Source: JAAFIP01 sp031367325
Lineage (GTDB): Bacteria > Pseudomonadota > Gammaproteobacteria > Burkholderiales > Burkholderiaceae_C
Assembly (NCBI GenBank): GCA_031367325.1
Contig: JANLPQ010000078.1
Coordinates: 1-15,263, forward strand
Direction: 5' to 3'
DNA: 15,263 nt
Shown here: positions 1 to 7,402 of the stretch, one piece after another
How positions within the stretch are numbered: the first letter of the stretch is position 1
Layout: each line of letters starts with the position of its first letter
Notes under the pieces: model-generated
Databases searched by the model: none
Told to the model about the DNA's origin: nothing
What the model saw: the letters and a program-made list of their open reading frames with translations, nothing else
Program-made: the position numbers and the translations under genes

Positions 1-148
1 CATCCAAGCCCACGAAGCTAAGCAAACCAAGCAACCGACTGATGGTCAAGCGCAGCAGCAAACCACCTGCAGGGGTGGCTGTGAGCGCGGTGCGTTTGCC
101 TACCACGACGGGCAAACTGAGTACAGGCGCTTGAGATGGCGTACGCAA
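1..148 (-). CDS. Possible partial divergent reading frame, unrecognised
   Basis: The reverse strand is open from the left edge to a TTG at 148-146, directly preceded in frame by TAA (151-149). The translation is hydrophobic and Arg/Leu/Thr-rich, ending in a run such as LLLRLTISRLLGLLSFVGLD that could begin a membrane segment. A weak purine stretch (AGG) lies upstream of the TTG. I recognise no family. A competing plus-strand frame is open from 2 to the stop at 161-163, but its product is Gln/Arg/Lys-rich and looks less protein-like. If real, the gene is transcribed divergently from the WD40-caspase gene. The stretch also holds an inverted repeat (94-100 with 111-117, GTTTGCC/GGCAAAC) with no T-tract. 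Confidence 0.22.
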   Translation of the reverse strand, partial: MRTPSQAPVLSLPVVVGKRTALTATPAGGLLLRLTISRLLGLLSFVGLD

Positions 149-213
149 TTAGCCGCCTACTAGTTCACCCAACTTGATCAAGCGCATACGGGCTTATCTG
201 AAAATGAAAATCA
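149..213. other. Upstream region of the WD40-caspase gene
   Basis: Sixty-five bases separate the possible divergent frame from the ATG at 214. I see no convincing -35/-10 pair and no Shine-Dalgarno sequence in front of 214; the bases just before the ATG are A-rich (around 201-211). Any promoter for the first gene must lie here or further left. Confidence 0.4.
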
Positions 214-3174
214 ATGCAGCACAAAGTAACGTCACCACAGCTTTTGTCGGCATGGATTTATGCACGGGCTGTTAAGCTGCTAAGCGCAGCCAAGAGCGCG
301 CAGGTGATAGGCCTGCAATGTGTATTATTGGTGTTCGTACCTATCGCGGCTTTAGCGCAAACAGCCAGTGCGAGTCCGCGCACCGCCGCGGCCACGGGGC
401 CTTTTTTGCGCATTGACCCGGGTGCACATACCGCTATCGTGCGCGCAGCAGCCTTTGATGCAGCTAAAGAGCGTGTTTATACCGCTGCAGATGACAAAAC
501 CATCCGCGTTTGGCAGTTACCGCAAGGCAAACTCGTTAGCACTCTGCGTGTGCCTATTTTGGACGGAGCAGAAGGACAGTTGTATGCGCTGAGTTTGTCA
601 CCTGACGGCCGGTGGCTAGCTGTGGGCGGCTGGACGGGCTGGGACTGGGAAAAGCGCGCCAGTATTTACATTTTTGATACACAAACCGAACAGATGGTTC
701 AAAGGTTGGCAGTGGCCACATGGACGATTACCAGTTTGCGGTTTTCGCCTGATGGGCAATACATTGCAGTGGGTATGCACGGACAAGGTGGACTGGTTAT
801 CGTGCGCAGAACTACTGGCCAAGTGGTAGCCAGCGATACAAGCTACCAAAACAAGGTCATGGACATGGACTTTGATAAGTTTGGCCGCCTCTACACAATT
901 GGCTTGGATGGTTTTGTGCGCTTATACAAACAAGATTTTTCTTTGCTGGCCCGTCGTGCTGTGCAGGCGGCTAAAGACGCGGTGGCTTTACGCGTCAGCC
1001 CTGATGGCGAACGCCTAGCTATTGGTTTTGCAGATGCTCCCACCATAGAGGTACTTAATGCGCGTGATTTGTCTACCGCTGGTGTCTTTAAGGCGGCCAT
1101 TGCCAAGCAAAAAGATCTGGTAACGGTAGGCTGGAGCACCGATGGACAATACATTTATGCCGCAGGAGAAAGCGCCAGTGGCAGTGCGGATGTTCACCGC
1201 TGGTCTAGCGGCAGCTACACCGCTACACCACAAATAATAAGCGCCACTCCTGCGCGTATCAATGATTTATTGCCGCTGTCGAAGGGGCGCATGTTGTTTG
1301 TCACAGACGCGCCCTCGGTAGGGTGGGTTGAAGCGTCTGGACAAGTACGGCAACCCATTGTCAGCTCACTGTGGGACTTTGCAGCGCCCGGTTTGAGCTT
1401 GCAGCTTTCAGCTAATGGCAATCAGGTGAGCTTGTCATCGGGTAGTAAAGCCATGAATTTTTCGGTGTCGGCCGCCAAGCTGGAATGGAAGATCGCACAG
1501 GGATTACAGCGGCCGTTGACACAAGCGGCAGGTTGGAATATTCGCATCGGCCCAGACTTGCGTGCACTGAACTTTGGGGCGGAGAAAATTGCACTGGAAG
1601 AGTATGAAAAAGTGCGAAGTCACGCCATTGCCAGTAACCGCAACTTTGCAGTGATCGGCACAGAATGGGCACTGCGCAGCTACAGCGCAAAGGGTGAGTT
1701 ACTGTGGCTCACGCGCATTTCATCACCCATATGGGCGGTCAATGTGTCGGCTGACAACCGTGTGGTGGTAGCCGCGGTAGGTGATGGGACCGTACGCTGG
1801 TTTTCATCGGAAACCGGCAAAGAATTACTGTCGATTTTCATTCACAAAAACGCCAGTGACTGGGTAGCTTGGGTGCCGGGTGGATACTACACGTCATCAC
1901 CTTTTGGTGATAAATATATTGGATGGCATATCAATCGTGGGTTAGATGTGACCCCCGATTTTGTCTATGCTGTGCAATTAGAGCGGGTTTTGTACCGGCC
2001 CGATATTGTGCGTTTGGCGTTGGACACAGTGACAGGTAAAACACCCAAAGACTCGTCTACACCAACGGCTTTGATGACCACAGAGCAAATGGCACAAATG
2101 GCCCCGCCTAGGCTAAAAGTGCGACTCTTGGGAATTGATGCGGTTAAATCTATTGCGCGGTTGGTGGTGGAAGGTGAACGCGCAGGCCCTGAGATGCAGG
2201 ACATTGCTGTGTATGTCAACGATGTGCCCGTAACAGCCACCAAGGACCGAGGGCTTCTTGCTTCAGAAACGAAGCAGTTTCGACGTGAATATGAAGTGCC
2301 TTTAACCCTGCAAAGCAATGACATTCGGGTTGAAGCATTTACAGGGTTATCGATGGGATTGGCCCGCGTACAGGCAGAGCTGCCTGTAGACACGCAGGTT
2401 AAACGCGCTAAAGGGGACCTGTATGTTCTGGCCATCGGAGCCAGTCAATTTGATGCATTACCTGAGAAAAATTGGCTATCCTATGCCGCTAAGGATGCGG
2501 ACACTCTGGCAGCGGTTTTGCGCTCTGCCGACGACAGCCCATTTAACAACCGCAACATTAAGGTGTTGACTGACAACTCTGCTGAAAAGCCTACACGCAA
2601 AAATATTTTGGCCGCGCTAGATTTTTTGAAGTCAGCCAAAGCGCAAGATACCGTAGTATTGTTTTTGGCCTCACACGGTGTGTCAGACGCGCGTGGAAAT
2701 TATTACTTTGTACCCAAAGACGTAGCCGCGCAAGACATGAAGGGCTTGCATGCGTCTGACTTGCCGCAAACATTATTGTCGTGGCAAGTATTTTTCGATG
2801 CACTGCGGGTAGTGGCCGGCCAACGTATTTTGGTGGTGGATACCTGCCAGGCCAAAGGCATAGCGGGGCGCTTTGACCCGAATGCATTGATTAAACGGTC
2901 AGCATCCAGTCAATTCGCCTTAATGCTGGCATCCGGGGAAAACGAGGAGTCGCAAGAATATGACCCCGCAGGACATGGCTTGTTTACCTATGGTCTTTTA
3001 TCTTCTTTAAAGGAAGCACAGACCCAAAAGACAGAGGGTTTTAATTTGCGTGACTGGTTTAACCAGAGCGCGCGGATAGTTCAAAAATACCGCGACCGTA
3101 CACTGGGGCCGCAAACGCCCCAGCTGGTAGCCTTACCCGTGCTGGAGCAGGCAGTCATGCTCAATAGGCCCTAG
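214..3174 (+). CDS. Secreted WD40 beta-propeller / caspase-like (C14) peptidase
   Basis: A 986-aa protein. Residues 1-49 are a long Sec-type signal with hydrophobic core VIGLQCVLLVFVPIAALA and a likely cut after ALA. Residues about 70-600 carry WD40-like blades with repeated SPDG turns (SPDGRWLAVGG, SPDGQYIAVG, SPDGERLAIG) and strands such as IRVWQ and VRWFS. The segment DWVAWVPGGYYTSSPFGDKYIGW is broken here only by wording, but its core (WVAWVPGGYY) recurs in WD40-caspase proteins I recall. An Ig-like stretch (about 650-725) leads to the caspase domain (about 734-970). Predicted catalytic residues are His821 in ASHG and Cys878 in VDTCQ. C14 enzymes of this type usually cut after basic or acidic residues; the substrate here is unknown. 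It probably acts in the periplasm. It lies 49 bases before the sigma gene and may share its system. No clear ribosome site supports 214, but the signal peptide does. Confidence 0.9.
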   Translation: MQHKVTSPQLLSAWIYARAVKLLSAAKSAQVIGLQCVLLVFVPIAALAQTASASPRTAAATGPFLRIDPGAHTAIVRAAAFDAAKERVYTAADDKTIRVWQLPQGKLVSTLRVPILDGAEGQLYALSLSPDGRWLAVGGWTGWDWEKRASIYIFDTQTEQMVQRLAVATWTITSLRFSPDGQYIAVGMHGQGGLVIVRRTTGQVVASDTSYQNKVMDMDFDKFGRLYTIGLDGFVRLYKQDFSLLARRAVQAAKDAVALRVSPDGERLAIGFADAPTIEVLNARDLSTAGVFKAAIAKQKDLVTVGWSTDGQYIYAAGESASGSADVHRWSSGSYTATPQIISATPARINDLLPLSKGRMLFVTDAPSVGWVEASGQVRQPIVSSLWDFAAPGLSLQLSANGNQVSLSSGSKAMNFSVSAAKLEWKIAQGLQRPLTQAAGWNIRIGPDLRALNFGAEKIALEEYEKVRSHAIASNRNFAVIGTEWALRSYSAKGELLWLTRISSPIWAVNVSADNRVVVAAVGDGTVRWFSSETGKELLSIFIHKNASDWVAWVPGGYYTSSPFGDKYIGWHINRGLDVTPDFVYAVQLERVLYRPDIVRLALDTVTGKTPKDSSTPTALMTTEQMAQMAPPRLKVRLLGIDAVKSIARLVVEGERAGPEMQDIAVYVNDVPVTATKDRGLLASETKQFRREYEVPLTLQSNDIRVEAFTGLSMGLARVQAELPVDTQVKRAKGDLYVLAIGASQFDALPEKNWLSYAAKDADTLAAVLRSADDSPFNNRNIKVLTDNSAEKPTRKNILAALDFLKSAKAQDTVVLFLASHGVSDARGNYYFVPKDVAAQDMKGLHASDLPQTLLSWQVFFDALRVVAGQRILVVDTCQAKGIAGRFDPNALIKRSASSQFALMLASGENEESQEYDPAGHGLFTYGLLSSLKEAQTQKTEGFNLRDWFNQSARIVQKYRDRTLGPQTPQLVALPVLEQAVMLNRP

Positions 3175-3223
3175 TTACAAATGTTTTGTTAAAAAAATCA
3201 CAGAATATTGAACCCTTCTTTCT

Positions 3224-3874
3224 ATGCCAGCAACTTATAGCACAAGCACGATGGTTAATTTGACACCAGAACAGATAAGTGACCTGCTCGCCCGCATGGG
3301 GCGCAAGGACGAGTCTGCTCTGCGGGAATTGCATCAAATGTTTGTTAAGCGGATTTATGCCTTTGCATTGAATCGCCTGCATGACGAGCAAGATGCACAG
3401 TCGGTAGCGATTGATGTGCTGTACGAAGTGTGGCAACACCCAGATAGGTTTCGGGGCGAGTCACAGTTTTCAACATGGATTTTGGGAATCGCTAAGTTCA
3501 AGGTATTAATGATGTTACGCGCACGCAAACCACAGATGCAAGAGTTAGATGACGAGATCAGCGAAACAGTGCCTGATGAGGGGCTGGGTGTTTTTGAGCA
3601 GGTGCTTAACTCGCAATACCGCCATCATATCGATGGTTGCCTGGAGACCTTGCCGGTGGTGCAACGCGAGAGTCTGTATTTCACCTTTTATGAGGGCTGG
3701 TCTGTTAATGATATTGCTACGTTTCAAGAGTGTCCTGAAGGAACTGCCAAGACGCGGCTTTTTCATGCGCGCAAAAGCATGAAAGACTGCTTGGAAAATG
3801 CATTCAAGTCAGGTGCGTCCCTGCATTTGGTGGGTGCAAAACCCGACTCAGTAGTTGACTACAGAAAGGTTTAG
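3224..3874 (+). CDS. ECF-type RNA polymerase sigma factor
   Basis: A 216-aa sigma-70-family protein of extracytoplasmic-function size. Residues about 30-100 match sigma region 2, with the helix around ALRELHQMFVKRIYAFAL and the promoter-melting segment ending FSTWILGIAKFKVL. Residues about 135-195 match region 4, with the helix-turn-helix WSVNDIATFQECPEGTAKTR and following LFHARKSMK. It should direct RNA polymerase to a dedicated promoter set, plausibly this locus. The next gene, 2 bases away, encodes its likely anti-sigma factor. The start is uncertain: neither ATG 3224 nor the in-frame ATG 3251 has a clear ribosome site, and 3251 would remove only nine poorly conserved residues. Confidence 0.9.
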   Translation: MPATYSTSTMVNLTPEQISDLLARMGRKDESALRELHQMFVKRIYAFALNRLHDEQDAQSVAIDVLYEVWQHPDRFRGESQFSTWILGIAKFKVLMMLRARKPQMQELDDEISETVPDEGLGVFEQVLNSQYRHHIDGCLETLPVVQRESLYFTFYEGWSVNDIATFQECPEGTAKTRLFHARKSMKDCLENAFKSGASLHLVGAKPDSVVDYRKV

Positions 3875-3876
3875 CA

Positions 3877-4662
3877 ATGTCTAACGAGACTACGATTGAT
3901 ATGTCTAAGCTGCAAGCTTTGCTCCCCAGCTACATCAATAGCACTGCCACTGCCACTGAACGCCTCTTTGTGAAGGATGCTTTATCGCAAAGTGCCCAAG
4001 CGCGTGCTGCGCTAGCATGGCATGAGTCTTTGGCGGAGAAAGTTATCAACGATGTGGAGGCTATTCCGGCAGATTTGGGATGGACACAGCTTCAGGCCAG
4101 AGTGCGCTCTACTGCGCACGCCGTCAAAGCGGACCGTGGTGCGACTAGCAAAACCGCTAAGAAGGGGTACCAAGGTATTTGGCAGATGATAGAGCCCTAT
4201 ATGCCCCATAACTGGCTACCTGCTCCGGCGCTGGGTGGGGTGTGCGCTGCTTTGCTGGCGGTGGTGGTGGGGCAGGGTTATCTGATGAATCAGAGTAATC
4301 AAAATTCAGACTATAGCCAAGTAAGAGGCGCCCAACCTGCAGAGCCAACAGCTTCCGCCGGATTGCAATCGGCCACAGATACTAAATTTGTGCGACTTAA
4401 CTTTAAAGACCGTGTCAGTGAGCGCGATATGCGGTTGCTATTGGTGCGTACCGGTGCAGTGATTGTCAGTGGTCCAGGTCAGCTAGGTGACTACACTGTT
4501 GCTATACCTGCGAACGAATTAAACCAAGCACTTAAAGAATTTAACGATAGCTTGTTGACTGAATCAGCACAGGCAGTGGCCTCGCCCGTGGCACGATCGT
4601 TTGACCGAAGTGGTACTACTGGTGCGGCCCCCGGGCAAGCCAGCTCCCAAGCAGCCCCGTAA
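3877..4662 (+). CDS. Anti-sigma-like single-pass membrane protein
   Basis: A 261-aa protein. Residues 10-60 form a helical N-terminus with the spacing of anti-sigma domains (LPSYINSTATATERLFV, then AQARAALAWHESL), but without the His/Cys zinc ligands of the ZAS/zf-HC2 type. Residues about 115-137 are one transmembrane helix (GGVCAALLAVVVGQGYLM). The presumed periplasmic part has a small folded module (about 170-215, FVRLNFKDRVSERDMRLLLV then GPGQLGDYTVAIP) resembling the C-terminal module of some ECF anti-sigma proteins, then a Ser/Ala/Pro-rich tail. The start 2 bases after the sigma stop, with GAAAGG seven bases upstream, fits a translationally coupled pair. The role as inhibitor of the preceding sigma factor is inferred. 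It may be a target of the neighbouring caspase. Confidence 0.75.
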   Translation: MSNETTIDMSKLQALLPSYINSTATATERLFVKDALSQSAQARAALAWHESLAEKVINDVEAIPADLGWTQLQARVRSTAHAVKADRGATSKTAKKGYQGIWQMIEPYMPHNWLPAPALGGVCAALLAVVVGQGYLMNQSNQNSDYSQVRGAQPAEPTASAGLQSATDTKFVRLNFKDRVSERDMRLLLVRTGAVIVSGPGQLGDYTVAIPANELNQALKEFNDSLLTESAQAVASPVARSFDRSGTTGAAPGQASSQAAP

Positions 4663-4665
4663 GGA
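4661..4665 (+). promoter_or_regulatory. Ribosome binding site deciding the caspase start
   Basis: AAGGA overlaps the stop codon of the anti-sigma-like gene. It abuts ATG 4666 with no spacing but is six bases from the in-frame ATG 4672, which is therefore the better start. Confidence 0.6.
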
Positions 4666-4671
4666 ATGACC

Positions 4672-5529
4672 ATGCCGCAGTTTTTATTGAAAACCAAGCC
4701 CATGACACGTAGAGGCGTACTAGCAGTCTCTGCGGGGATAACCGCTAGCCTTGCCAGTCCTTGGCTCCTTGCGCAACGCAGTAAGGCGGCTGTGGACGAT
4801 AGCAAACTGGCACTTATTATTGGTAACGCTGATTACAAGCTCAAGCCTTTGCGTAACGCGGTGAATGATGCTCGTGCAGTGGCTTTAGCAATGCGCGATG
4901 TGGGATTCAGCCTGATTGTGCGAGAAAACGCTTCGCAGGCCAGCATGATTGACGCGATGAAAGAATTTTGGTTGCGCGGCCGGCGGTCTGACGCACGCGT
5001 GCTCTACTTTGCAGGCCACGGTTTGCAACACAAAGGGCGCAATTACCTCATTCCGGTGGATATGGTGATTGACCAAGAAGAAGATGTTCCACGCAAGGCC
5101 GCGTCAGTCGATGAGATGGTGGACAAGCTGAATGAAAACAACAAAGGCGTCAACGTAGTTATTTTGGACGCTTGTCGCACGCCACCTGTGGTGGGCTCTA
5201 CCCGCACACGAGGCGCTGGCAATCTTGGTGCCTCGCGGTCTTGGGGGCCCGGGCTTGCGCAGGTGAGTGCACCGCAAGGCACGCTTATCGCTTTTTCAAC
5301 CGCACCGGGCGCTATAGCTTACGACGGGGTAGATGGTGGTAGCGCCTATACGCGCCATTTAGTTGACCAGCTCAAGACACCTGGACAGTCTATCGAACAA
5401 CTTTTTAAACGTGTTCGCATTGCAGTGGCGCGTGATACTGGCAACAAGCAAGTGCCCTGGGAGTCCAGCAGCTTGATGGGTGATTTTTGTTTTAGCGCAG
5501 ACAGCACGGGCCGCTGCGTTAGCTCGTAA
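4672..5529 (+). CDS. Tat-exported caspase-like (C14) peptidase
   Basis: A 285-aa protein. The N-terminus has a twin-arginine motif (TRRGVL, residues 12-17) before a hydrophobic stretch ending SPWLLAQ, so export through Tat is likely. The rest is one caspase/metacaspase-type domain: LALIIGNADYKLKPLRNAVNDA (split: LALIIGNADY, then LRNAVNDAR), YFAGHGLQ with catalytic His116, and VVILDACRTPP with catalytic Cys168. The later GTLIAFSTAPG and the Ser/Tyr-rich loop after it also fit the family. It is smaller than the WD40-caspase and has no propeller. It sits 9 bases after the anti-sigma-like gene and 10 before the OmpA-type gene, so co-transcription is very likely. Cleavage of the anti-sigma protein or of fibre subunits is a possible job, but unproven. 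Confidence 0.9.
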   Translation: MPQFLLKTKPMTRRGVLAVSAGITASLASPWLLAQRSKAAVDDSKLALIIGNADYKLKPLRNAVNDARAVALAMRDVGFSLIVRENASQASMIDAMKEFWLRGRRSDARVLYFAGHGLQHKGRNYLIPVDMVIDQEEDVPRKAASVDEMVDKLNENNKGVNVVILDACRTPPVVGSTRTRGAGNLGASRSWGPGLAQVSAPQGTLIAFSTAPGAIAYDGVDGGSAYTRHLVDQLKTPGQSIEQLFKRVRIAVARDTGNKQVPWESSSLMGDFCFSADSTGRCVSS

Positions 5530-5533
5530 AGGA
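5529..5533 (+). promoter_or_regulatory. Ribosome binding site deciding the OmpA-type start
   Basis: AAGGA overlaps the TAA stop of the caspase gene. It is three bases from ATG 5537 and six from ATG 5540, favouring the second ATG. Confidence 0.6.
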
Positions 5534-5539
5534 ATAATG

Positions 5540-6172
5540 ATGACTACGCGCAGAACATTCTTAACACTTTCGGGTTGTTTACCCGCTGCCATGCTGTGGC
5601 CCCAGTACAGCTTAGCGCAGTTTGCGCCAAGGTTTATCGATTTAGCGGGCGAGCGACCTACCAGCCAACAGATCGTGCAGGCGCTTAAAGCGCAGCAAAA
5701 ACTGGGGTCTACCAAAACCAGAAAATTAAATTTGGAGCCCATGATGTCTGCGCAGCCGGGTATGGCGGCTGACAGTACACCGCGTGAATCGATCGCGGTC
5801 AAAAGTGAATCACCTCGTTTGAGTTTTGACCAGATCACTTTTGATTTCGACTCAGCCCGTATATCACGCGGCGCTTTCCCTGTCTTGCAGGAGATCGGAA
5901 CCGCGCTGAAGTCACAAGAGTTGCAGGGCCTGCGATTTCTTATTGAAGGACATACCGATGCTGCTGGTGGTTTGCAATACAACATGCGCCTGTCATCGCG
6001 CCGTGCAGATGCTGTAAAGCGCTATCTAATGACGCATCACAGCCTGCGTGCCAACCGCTTGTTGACTGCAGGCAAAGGCTCTACGGATCTTCATGACGCT
6101 GACAACCCTACCAGCGGTGCGAATCGGCGCGTGATATTGATGGCCTTTGAAGGCGAAACAGCGCTAACTTAA
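5540..6172 (+). CDS. Tat-exported OmpA-C-type peptidoglycan-binding protein
   Basis: A 210-aa protein. It starts MTTRRTFLTLSG, a near-consensus twin-arginine signal, with a hydrophobic stretch and likely cut near SLAQ. A linker of about 75 residues leads to an OmpA C-terminal domain (about 95-205): ITFDFDSA, FLIEGHTDAAG, NMRLSSRRADAVKRYL, and NRRVILM. These match the family motifs that bind meso-diaminopimelate in peptidoglycan. No outer-membrane barrel and no lipobox are present, so it is probably a soluble periplasmic cell-wall binder. It is the last gene of the sigma operon, 10 bases after the caspase. Tat export is unusual for this family. The upstream ATG 5537 would add only one Met. Confidence 0.9.
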   Translation: MTTRRTFLTLSGCLPAAMLWPQYSLAQFAPRFIDLAGERPTSQQIVQALKAQQKLGSTKTRKLNLEPMMSAQPGMAADSTPRESIAVKSESPRLSFDQITFDFDSARISRGAFPVLQEIGTALKSQELQGLRFLIEGHTDAAGGLQYNMRLSSRRADAVKRYLMTHHSLRANRLLTAGKGSTDLHDADNPTSGANRRVILMAFEGETALT

Positions 6173-6189
6173 TTTTAAAAAAATTGATG

Positions 6190-6217
6190 AACAACGGGGT
6201 CTTAGGATCCCGTTGTT
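6190..6217 (+). terminator. Terminator-like hairpin after the sigma operon
   Basis: Arms 6190-6201 and 6206-6217 pair over 12 positions with one G-U wobble around a TTAG loop. The following bases are T-rich (TTGTTTG region) but not a pure T-run, so it may be a weak rho-independent terminator. It separates the sigma operon from the fibre genes. Confidence 0.55.
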
Positions 6218-6326
6218 GTTTGTGAATGTTCAACGCATTGCGTGCTTCGTTCTAAGCCCGCAAAAAATGTATCTGTGTGTAAAGCCCACAATAACTTTGA
6301 ACCGAATAGCCACATGCATGCAACTC
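6218..6326 (+). other. Intergenic region before the major repeat gene
   Basis: This gap must hold the promoter of the fibre genes if they are a separate unit. I see an A-rich stretch (around 6262-6268) and TTGAACC at 6297-6303, but no sigma-70 pair I would defend. A dedicated ECF promoter could lie here, since an ECF sigma gene is just upstream. Confidence 0.35.
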
Positions 6327-6332
6327 AAGGAG
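6327..6332 (+). promoter_or_regulatory. Strong but oddly close ribosome binding site
   Basis: AAGGAG lies a single base before ATG 6334, much closer than the usual 5-9. The next in-frame ATG (6370) would remove the charged start of the signal peptide, so 6334 is kept. The spacing may reduce initiation. Confidence 0.5.
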
Positions 6333-6333
6333 T

Positions 6334-7329
6334 ATGAAAAACGATAAAACATTCAAGCTCAATATCTTCATGCTGGCGATCCTCGCGGGTATTAGCTCTC
6401 AAGTTTGGGCGCAAAACGAACAACGCGTTGAAGCACCCGTCGTTACGGTTAACGCCGCAATGGGCATAGGTGCTGAAGCTAAGACGAACTTGAGCAGTAC
6501 ACGCACCGGTAGCAGGGGTTCGAACAAACAAATCACCAAAACCAAAGGCGTGATATTGAATGCCGCTGTGATGGGCGCGTCCGCTAAGTTAGACGTGGCA
6601 TCTGTGAATGGTGGCATCACGGGCAGCAACCAACAACGCGCAGAAGTGGGTGTCGGTATTATCAACGGCGCAGTGGTAGGGGCGGATGCCACCACGCAAA
6701 TTGCCTCTGTAGACGGCTCTGTCAAAGGCAGTAATAAACAAAAGGTCGTGATTCCTGGCTTGGTGCTTAACGCTGCGGCTATATCGGCTAGCGCGAAAAC
6801 CCAGATAGCGTCCACTGGTGGCGAAGTCAATATGGGTAAAAACGATCAGTCCGTTAACTCCTTGGCTGTGATCAACGGCGCGGCGGTAATGGCAAACGCC
6901 ACTGTTCGTCTTGCCTCAGTTGGTGGTTCGGTCAAAGGTAATAACAAACAAGTGGCTAACGTAGGCGCGGTGCTAAATGCTGCGGGCCTCCTTGCCAGTG
7001 CCAAGGTCAATATTGCCTCAGTCGAGGGCTCTGTGCAGGGCTCCAACACGCAAAAAGCCTACGTGGGCGGTGTGATCAACGGTGCTGGACTGGGCGCCAT
7101 GGCCAATGTGAATATCGCATCCGTCACAGGGTCTGTGCGCGGTGTCAATAAGCAAACCGCTTTTGTGGGTTTTGTGGCCAACGGTGCGGCCTTAGGTGGT
7201 TTGGCTGAAGTCAATATTGCTTCCCGCAAAGGGTCTGTGAGCGGTAATTCGCAAACCAGTTTTGTGGGGGGTGTCGCCAATTATTCTGGCTTCGGTATTC
7301 CATCCATCATCAATATTAATTCTTACTAG
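6334..7329 (+). CDS. Secreted nine-repeat protein, putative major amyloid-like fibre subunit
   Basis: A 331-aa protein with a Sec signal (residues 1-27, charged start, core IFMLAILAGI, end QVWA-Q). The whole mature chain is nine contiguous repeats of mostly 34-36 residues (last one 27), starting at residues 28, 64, 99, 134, 170, 204, 238, 272 and 305. Each opens N-x-Q and runs approximately NKQxxxVGxVINGA, then A-x-A, then IAS, then G-S-V-x-G. Cysteine is absent and Gly, Ala, Asn, Val and Ser dominate. Regular Asn/Gln placement in short repeats is the hallmark of curlin-type cross-beta subunits, though the unit is longer than the roughly 20-residue curli repeat, so a beta-solenoid is an alternative. 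The same locus encodes a CsgG-like pore, which supports the fibre reading. I know no named family for it. Confidence 0.85.
   Translation: MKNDKTFKLNIFMLAILAGISSQVWAQNEQRVEAPVVTVNAAMGIGAEAKTNLSSTRTGSRGSNKQITKTKGVILNAAVMGASAKLDVASVNGGITGSNQQRAEVGVGIINGAVVGADATTQIASVDGSVKGSNKQKVVIPGLVLNAAAISASAKTQIASTGGEVNMGKNDQSVNSLAVINGAAVMANATVRLASVGGSVKGNNKQVANVGAVLNAAGLLASAKVNIASVEGSVQGSNTQKAYVGGVINGAGLGAMANVNIASVTGSVRGVNKQTAFVGFVANGAALGGLAEVNIASRKGSVSGNSQTSFVGGVANYSGFGIPSIININSY
6415..7326 (+). repeat. Nine tandem protein-level repeats opening N-x-Q
   Basis: Nine adjacent units of about 105 bases (last one 81) encode the mature chain of the 331-aa protein. DNA identity between units is only moderate while key residues (opening Asn and Gln, VINGA or VLNAA block, IAS, GSV) are kept. 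This points to old duplication under selection rather than recent slippage. Confidence 0.85.
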
Positions 7330-7339
7330 TTTTCCAACG

Positions 7340-7378
7340 CTCCCCCCGGCTTTGCCCGGTTGGGTGGGAGTATTTTTT
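7340..7378 (+). terminator. Rho-independent terminator between the two repeat-protein genes
   Basis: CTCCCCCC (7340-7347) pairs with GGG plus GGGAG (7362-7370, one bulged T), and an alternative inner CCGGC pairing is also possible. A six-T run at 7373-7378 follows. It comes 11 bases after the major repeat gene, so most transcripts probably stop here, with read-through or a further promoter needed for the genes beyond. Confidence 0.75.
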
Positions 7379-7402
7379 ATCAGGGCATTTTTAGGACTAA
7401 CC

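Noticed and set aside
94..117. Inverted repeat GTTTGCC/GGCAAAC as a terminator
   Set aside because: Only seven base pairs with a ten-base loop and no T-tract on either strand.
1965..2435. Long open frame on the minus strand inside the WD40-caspase gene
   Set aside because: It is antisense to a clearly coding region, with no family motif or ribosome site.
6297..6326. TTGAACC followed 17 bases later by CAACTC, echoed by TTGAACC and CAACTT near 3208-3236, as a shared ECF promoter
   Set aside because: At the 6297 copy the transcript would start after the ribosome site of the gene, and the two spacings differ by one base. Two short matches are too weak without a third.
6415..7326. Tandem periodicity as a CRISPR array or simple satellite
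   Set aside because: Units are coding throughout, diverged at DNA level and have no identical repeat-spacer structure.
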